DNA from: a virus
DNA: 24,574 nt
Reading direction: 5' to 3' (one strand)
Virus record (IMG/VR): IMGVR_UViG_3300032278_000113
Span: 1 to 24,574 of that record
Positions within the stretch are counted from its first letter, which is position 1. Each line of letters opens with the position of its first letter. Below, one piece after another: positions 20,937 to 24,574 of this stretch. Under the pieces are notes generated by a model. It did not search any database. It was not told the DNA's origin and saw only the letters and a list, made by a program, of their open reading frames with translations. The translations under genes and the position numbers were made by a program.

Positions 20937-22520
20937 TTACCTGAGTCTCCTTGGCGTATACGTAAACGCCAGCGCGTTCACTTCCCAGTGGTTGTCTGTG
21001 GAAGGACCGCTGACCTTCATACTAATACTTCTTCCTGTCCCAAGTGTGGGCAGATTCTTCACATCGGCGGTGAGATTAGAGGAAATCGCATCCCATGCAG
21101 CGTAATAGGCTGATTCCGTATCAGCGTCGTCCCATTTGGCTGTATCCCATCGTGATGTAGAGACTTTGCCAGTAATCGACAGATTGAAAGAGTTCGACTG
21201 TTCTGACTTGTCGAAATCTTTGTAAATCAAAATAGGCAACGTGATTGTAGATTCGGCTGACAGCACCACTCTTGGGCGACCCCAGCGTTTCTTCACGATT
21301 GGATCGCGTCCAGTAACCCAGCGGGTTACGAAATAAGATTCGATATGTTTTTCTGTAGACCCCACATAGCGGTCGCTAGTCCGATTCTGTGCATCTTCAA
21401 CATCAATCAGAATCCCGGTGTTAGCGACACAACCGCCGTAGACGGTTGATGTCGCATTCGGAGGGTTATACGCATACAGCGGGCCAGCGTCGATGTCGCT
21501 TGTAACCCATGCTCCCCCTTCCCCCATAGTGGGGTCATAAGTCAAGGTACGACGGCTGGTTACCCCGCCCTCCAACCAATCCACAGACACGTACAATTTG
21601 TTGTTTCCCCATGCCAATTGAGGGGGATTGGTGTCTAGGTTGCGTATGCGTCCGTCGTCAATTGCGGGTTGCAGTTTGGCAAACAGCCATATGAACTGTT
21701 GTCCATCGTGTACGTAAACGCCGTTGGTGGCGTACCAGAAGAAGGTTCCGAAGGTTGTGGAAACGGGGGATGACAGAGGAATAGAACCGACATCGTTGGT
21801 TAGGTTGACGACCTGAAAGGAGTCAGAATCCCATCCGAAAATGGCGTGAACACTGTTGGACTTGAAAACCAGCAGTTTGTCTCCTGCTGGTACAAGCCCA
21901 GTGATGTAGTCCCCATGCTCCCCTTTATCAATATCAACGTAATCTGCTGCTGCCCATTTCTCAGGATCGTTTATGTTGCTCCAACGGACCCGATATTTGT
22001 AGTCGGTAGCCGACTCATACGTATTGGCTACCCAAGCAAAATTGTTCCAAAACGCTACATACTGCGCTTGTGGGAAATTGCCCGCAGAACCATCCAGCGT
22101 TGTACCTAGATCAGCCGCCGCGCTACCGTTCCACCTGAACGACGGCTTGTCTCGTGACACCCCGTAGGCGATGTTGTTCATCGTCATGCCGTACACGCGG
22201 GTACCGTCGGTACGAGCAGTAATGCCTGTGATGTCAGTGAAGTTACCGGAAGTGGCGTAAGCCACGGCAGTCCCGTAGTTGACCATCTTCTGAGCGGTAC
22301 CACCGTCAGTGAAAAACCCCCAAATGCCTTTGATGTCCGCGCTTAGAGCGGTCGTGTTCAATCGGTCTACGCCGTCGCGCTGGCGGATACCGCCGCGCGG
22401 GTCAACGGTCACGTTCAACAAATCCGGGGATTCGTTCTCCGCAAGGTTGAACTGGTCGGACCTGAGGTTCAACCCGCCCGTGAAGGCTTCCAGTACCTCT
22501 AGTTTGAATTGGCGGGCCAT
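20937..22520 (-). CDS. Tail tubular protein B / nozzle protein, T7 gp12-like
   Basis: This 527-aa protein begins MARQFKLEVLEAFTGGLNLR, then has NESPDLLNVTVDPRGGIRQR (29-48), which matches the 'GG-x-N ... N-x-x-x-x-P-x-G-x-x-x-R-x-G' start of podovirus nozzle proteins. The rest is beta-rich with many Trp and repeated blade-like segments such as VAFWNNFAWVA, RVRWSNINDPEKW and DKLLVFKSNSVHAIFG, consistent with a propeller-bearing tail tube end. The C-terminus (about 395-527) is a separate beta domain ending YTPRRLR. Its place after the adaptor gene and before the fibre gene matches T7 order (11-12). It would form the distal tail tube through which DNA and internal proteins pass. Confidence 0.8.
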   Translation of the reverse strand: MARQFKLEVLEAFTGGLNLRSDQFNLAENESPDLLNVTVDPRGGIRQRDGVDRLNTTALSADIKGIWGFFTDGGTAQKMVNYGTAVAYATSGNFTDITGITARTDGTRVYGMTMNNIAYGVSRDKPSFRWNGSAAADLGTTLDGSAGNFPQAQYVAFWNNFAWVANTYESATDYKYRVRWSNINDPEKWAAADYVDIDKGEHGDYITGLVPAGDKLLVFKSNSVHAIFGWDSDSFQVVNLTNDVGSIPLSSPVSTTFGTFFWYATNGVYVHDGQQFIWLFAKLQPAIDDGRIRNLDTNPPQLAWGNNKLYVSVDWLEGGVTSRRTLTYDPTMGEGGAWVTSDIDAGPLYAYNPPNATSTVYGGCVANTGILIDVEDAQNRTSDRYVGSTEKHIESYFVTRWVTGRDPIVKKRWGRPRVVLSAESTITLPILIYKDFDKSEQSNSFNLSITGKVSTSRWDTAKWDDADTESAYYAAWDAISSNLTADVKNLPTLGTGRSISMKVSGPSTDNHWEVNALAFTYTPRRLR

Positions 22521-22526
22521 TGCCCG

Positions 22527-23243
22527 CTACCAGACAACGCCGCCAGTATTGGCGTAGCGCAACGCGCCGAATCCCGCCAAATACCGCGTCGGCCTGCGAC
22601 TATTGGCGACCATCGGTTGCGGGGCCGGAACATCAGCGTACCGACGGGCCACATTGTCCAAGTCCGCTAAGAATTGTGCATGGTACTGGTTTGCCATGAC
22701 TGGATCTTCCTGCTGCAAATAGGCTTTACCTATCGCATACGTGACCAGCACCGGGTGGAACGGATCGGGAAGATCCGGTTCGGTACCGTCAGCGGTACCG
22801 ACCCCAAACGAAGTAGCGTTTCGTAACCCACGAACGTAAATAGTTTGGACACCACTTGGAGTCGGGTAGAAGCGCACCGTGTCGTTCCAGAAACTCCACT
22901 CCCACGGTGGCCCAGAAATAGCGACATTCAACGGATAGTTCCAATCGGCGTCGTCGGAGCCGATGTATTCAAGAACGTGGTCGTCGTTGCGTAAAGCCAT
23001 GACTTCCCGCAACCCTTGGCTCACCGCATCGGGTGCGGCAGCAATCGTCGCAAGCGTGTAATCCTTGGTGTCGCCAGCAGTCGGGAAGGTTGTGCGTACT
23101 TCAAAGAACGGCCAACGCTTCTCGCTGTACACGATCAAGTCAAAACCTTGACCCAACATGTTGTCCATCACCGTATCGGAAATGTCAGTGGCATCAATAT
23201 CAACCACCGCACGGACCTGTGTCCGCATTTCCGCAATGGTCAT
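22527..23243 (-). CDS. Head-tail adaptor / tail tubular protein A-like (gp11-like)
   Basis: I choose ATG 23243 (MTIAEMRTQVRAVV). GTG 23252, which overlaps the previous stop in GTGA, is an alternative, and the frame is open further upstream inside the zinc-protein gene. Neither has a clear ribosome binding site. The 238-aa product starts with a helix and then DIDATDISDTVMDNMLGQG (residues 15-33), followed by SEKRWPFFE (40-48), a pattern typical of phage adaptor proteins that ring the portal. The middle has GVQTIYVRGLRN and FYPTPSG strands. The end (from about 170) is helical, with AIGKAYLQQEDPVMANQYHA, then a Pro-rich tail. It sits between the capsid and nozzle genes, as T7 gene 11 does. Function is inferred from pattern and synteny. 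Confidence 0.78.
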   Translation of the reverse strand: MTIAEMRTQVRAVVDIDATDISDTVMDNMLGQGFDLIVYSEKRWPFFEVRTTFPTAGDTKDYTLATIAAAPDAVSQGLREVMALRNDDHVLEYIGSDDADWNYPLNVAISGPPWEWSFWNDTVRFYPTPSGVQTIYVRGLRNATSFGVGTADGTEPDLPDPFHPVLVTYAIGKAYLQQEDPVMANQYHAQFLADLDNVARRYADVPAPQPMVANSRRPTRYLAGFGALRYANTGGVVW

Positions 23244-23248
23244 TGCTG

Positions 23249-23518
23249 TCACGAGGCAGCCGCTTTCTGTCGTGTGTGGCCGATACAAAGGTCCGACCCG
23301 GACACAGGGCGCGCTTTACAAGCGGCCCCATGCCGGGTCGTAGCGGAACAGAAAACACCGGGCGAAATGGGAGGTTCACCCTGCTGGGGGGGGCCGCTCA
23401 CCCCCGGCACCTGACGAGCGCCTGCGCGCTCGCCCGGTGCGTAATGGGATGGGCTGACGCCACGCGACCCCGCTGGTTCAGCATTCCTGCTGTATGACAG
23501 GGCGATTCCACGCGGCAT
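23249..23518 (-). CDS. Small CCCH zinc-binding protein between capsid and adaptor genes (89 aa)
   Basis: An AGGAG site at 23525-23529 lies six bases before ATG 23518. The first 55 residues are Pro/Gly/Arg-rich and look disordered. The last 35 hold C57-SATTRHGAAC67-KARPVSGSDLC78-IGH81, a likely zinc-binding knuckle. The pattern C-x-x-T-x-x-G-x-x-C ... G-x-x-x-C-x-x-H is one I have seen in small actinophage and plasmid proteins of unknown role. The spacing (9, 10, 2) supports four ligands. It might be a minor head protein or a regulator; nothing else is visible. A run of eight C (coding strand) and a strong hairpin lie inside it. Its stop overlaps the GTG alternative start of the adaptor gene. 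Confidence 0.75.
   Translation of the reverse strand: MPRGIALSYSRNAEPAGSRGVSPSHYAPGERAGARQVPGVSGPPQQGEPPISPGVFCSATTRHGAACKARPVSGSDLCIGHTRQKAAAS
23407..23440 (-). other. Strong hairpin inside the zinc-protein gene
   Basis: CGAGCGC (23415-23421) pairs perfectly with GCGCTCG (23426-23432) around a four-base loop, and GCACC (23407-23411) pairs with GGTGC (23436-23440) after a small 3x3 internal loop. There is no T-run after it, so it is not a standard terminator. Because it lies just after the capsid gene in the transcript, it could protect or process the capsid mRNA end or reduce read-through. Confidence 0.45.
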
Positions 23519-23538
23519 TTTCTGCTCCTAGTTGTTTA

Positions 23539-24480
23539 TCAGGTTGCGCTATGGATGTAACCCTGACGGGCACGGTTACTGCATGTCAACTCGCCGTAGC
23601 AGAGAATCTGCGCGTAGCGTGCATCCTGATTGGTGGGCCGAACGAACGGAGTCGTCTGGAACCACGTTTCTGTATGAGCAACCAGTCGGAGGTACTTCGT
23701 GTTAAGGAAGAAAATCTCCCCGGCGGTTACGTCACCGTCAAAGGTCACTGGAGCGCCTTTGAACAGGAGGTTCTGGAAACCGGCGTCTGCGACTTTGGTG
23801 TCCGTGTACCTCAGGTTCGGCTCCAGCAAAGCCTCATACGATTCGTACAAAGCCTGTGTACCGATGACTATGGTCGGCTGGTCATTGCCAACTGACACGT
23901 TGTTGTAGGTGGTGCCCATTTGCTTCACGGTCAAAGCGCCGTCCATATCATGTTCGTCGGACTTCCACCATGAATTGCCTGAATCAGTCGGATCAATACC
24001 ACCAAGGGCGGTGTTGGGCTTGCCAACAATCAGGTCCAGACCAATCCAGTCCTTGTTGCTGTTGCCAGTCCCATCACCATAGAACATTTCGTTCATGTTC
24101 TGAATAATGGTTTCTTCCGTCTGCATGACCTTGCCTTCCAGCAGGTCAATGATTTCGGCTTCACCGTTGTTTTTGGCTTCCTCAATACCCGTGATTGTCA
24201 CGGTAGCGGCGTACTGTTTCCAGTCGTACTCAGCCGCCGTAATGCCGGTCTGAGCAGTCGTGGAAAGGGCTTCGTCGCCTGAGTATGAGGCTGCCGTGCT
24301 GTTCGTTCCGTAGATGATGGGGACAACGATCTTTGCACCCCCACTGATACGCCGAATGGTCTGTCCATTGGTCAGCGCATAAAACAGCGGGCGAGCAGTA
24401 AAGACGTTATCCGCCAACTTTGGAACGTAGTTCTTCAGCGTGGTACTTAGAATCTGGTCAAAATCATCATTACCAGCCAT
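23539..24480 (-). CDS. Major capsid protein (HK97-fold type)
   Basis: This 313-aa protein is preceded by an AAAGGAG site (24490-24496) nine bases before its ATG, the best ribosome binding site of the right arm, as expected for the most abundant protein. The sequence shows an N-terminal helix MAGNDDFDQILSTTLKNYVP, then NVFTARPLFYALTNGQ (26-41), ISGGAKIVVPIIYGTNST (45-62) and a mid-domain AAEYDWKQYAATVTITGIEE (82-101). From there to the end it alternates strands and helices, with NEMFYGDGTGNSNKDWIGLD (130-149) and the late GEIFFLNTKYLRLV. This is the layout of HK97-fold capsid proteins of phages with a separate scaffold. There is no long cleavable pro-domain. The next gene upstream in the transcript ends 22 bases before, and looks like the scaffold. 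Confidence 0.88.
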   Translation of the reverse strand: MAGNDDFDQILSTTLKNYVPKLADNVFTARPLFYALTNGQTIRRISGGAKIVVPIIYGTNSTAASYSGDEALSTTAQTGITAAEYDWKQYAATVTITGIEEAKNNGEAEIIDLLEGKVMQTEETIIQNMNEMFYGDGTGNSNKDWIGLDLIVGKPNTALGGIDPTDSGNSWWKSDEHDMDGALTVKQMGTTYNNVSVGNDQPTIVIGTQALYESYEALLEPNLRYTDTKVADAGFQNLLFKGAPVTFDGDVTAGEIFFLNTKYLRLVAHTETWFQTTPFVRPTNQDARYAQILCYGELTCSNRARQGYIHSAT

Positions 24481-24489
24481 GCTGAATCA

Positions 24490-24496
24490 CTCCTTT
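24490..24496 (-). promoter_or_regulatory. Strong Shine-Dalgarno of the major capsid gene
   Basis: AAAGGAG on the minus strand is placed nine bases before the capsid ATG and lies in the 22-base gap after the scaffold stop. Confidence 0.8.
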
Positions 24497-24502
24497 CGTT
24501 AG

Positions 24503-24574
24503 TTAGGCGTTGGATAATTCTTCCTGCGCCAGCGAAAAAGCATCACGGAGAGAGTTCACAGCGGTAGAAACATT
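24503..24574 (-). CDS. Probable scaffolding protein, C-terminal end (partial)
   Basis: The frame from the right edge is open and ends with TAA at 24503-24505. The visible 23 residues, beginning NVSTAVNSLRDAFSLAQEEL and ending SNA, form an amphipathic helix. A gene directly before the capsid gene whose product ends in such a helix fits a scaffolding protein, whose C-terminal helix contacts the capsid protein. The rest is outside the window. Confidence 0.55.
   Translation of the reverse strand, partial: NVSTAVNSLRDAFSLAQEELSNA

Noticed and set aside
23407-23440. Hairpin as a factor-independent terminator
   Set aside because: The stem is strong, but no T-run follows on either strand and it lies within an open gene, so it is listed only as a possible mRNA structure.
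1-24574. tRNA genes, CRISPR arrays, insertion sequences or attachment sites
   Set aside because: Reading both strands, I saw no cloverleaf-like tRNA sequence, no regularly spaced short repeats with unique spacers, and no transposase or integrase motif. The only repeats are in-frame coding repeats in the 952-aa gene.

Overview
The window is a gene-dense stretch of a tailed-phage genome (Caudoviricetes), moderately GC-rich, with no tRNA, rRNA, CRISPR array, insertion sequence, integrase or host-like metabolic gene that I can see. Gene order in the structural half runs scaffold, major capsid protein, adaptor-like, nozzle-like, fibre, large internal-type proteins, lysis. That matches the order of T7-like podoviruses (T7 genes 9-10-11-12 and 14-16, with lysis nearby), so I infer a short-tailed phage. 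No phage RNA polymerase, portal, terminase or DNA polymerase lies inside the window. The host cannot be fixed from sequence. A peptidoglycan amidase shows that it has a murein wall; an actinobacterial host is possible but unproven.

Left arm (1-4629, plus strand): a tightly overlapping early/replication operon. It holds the C-terminal end of a RecB/Cas4-like PD-(D/E)XK nuclease, a 240-aa protein of unknown function, a DnaB-type RecA-fold helicase, an archaeo-eukaryotic-type (AEP) primase, a RusA-like Holliday junction resolvase, a possible nuclease-like protein, a sigma-region-4-like HTH protein and a DUF1599/NMAD1-like protein. Together they could make primers, unwind DNA, process recombination intermediates, adjust transcription and perhaps handle modified nucleotides.

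Right arm (4615-24574, minus strand, read right to left): scaffold C-terminus, major capsid protein, small CCCH zinc-binding protein, head-tail adaptor (T7 gp11-like), tail nozzle (gp12-like), fibre-like protein, six-bladed propeller protein, 177-aa helical protein, a run of small proteins (one with a membrane anchor and coiled coil, one pure coiled coil, two small beta-type virion candidates), a small helical structural protein, a 952-aa repeat-rich protein, a 2735-aa giant protein, an amidase endolysin, a 52-aa holin and a 106-aa unknown. Many junctions are TAATG or ATGA overlaps, which suggests translational coupling. The two arms converge and overlap by 15 bp at 4615-4629 with no visible terminator.

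The most interesting object is the 2735-aa protein (5860-14067). It has the build of a giant 'polyvalent' virion protein and carries a convincing protein/lipid-kinase-like domain (glycine loop near residue 1228, Lys1245, Asp1371, Asp1392) between coiled-coil and internal-core-like regions. A virion protein of this kind could deliver an enzyme into the host with the DNA. The neighbouring 952-aa protein shares a short (L/A)DI(L/V) type repeat motif with it. No stretch over 300 bases is without a gene.
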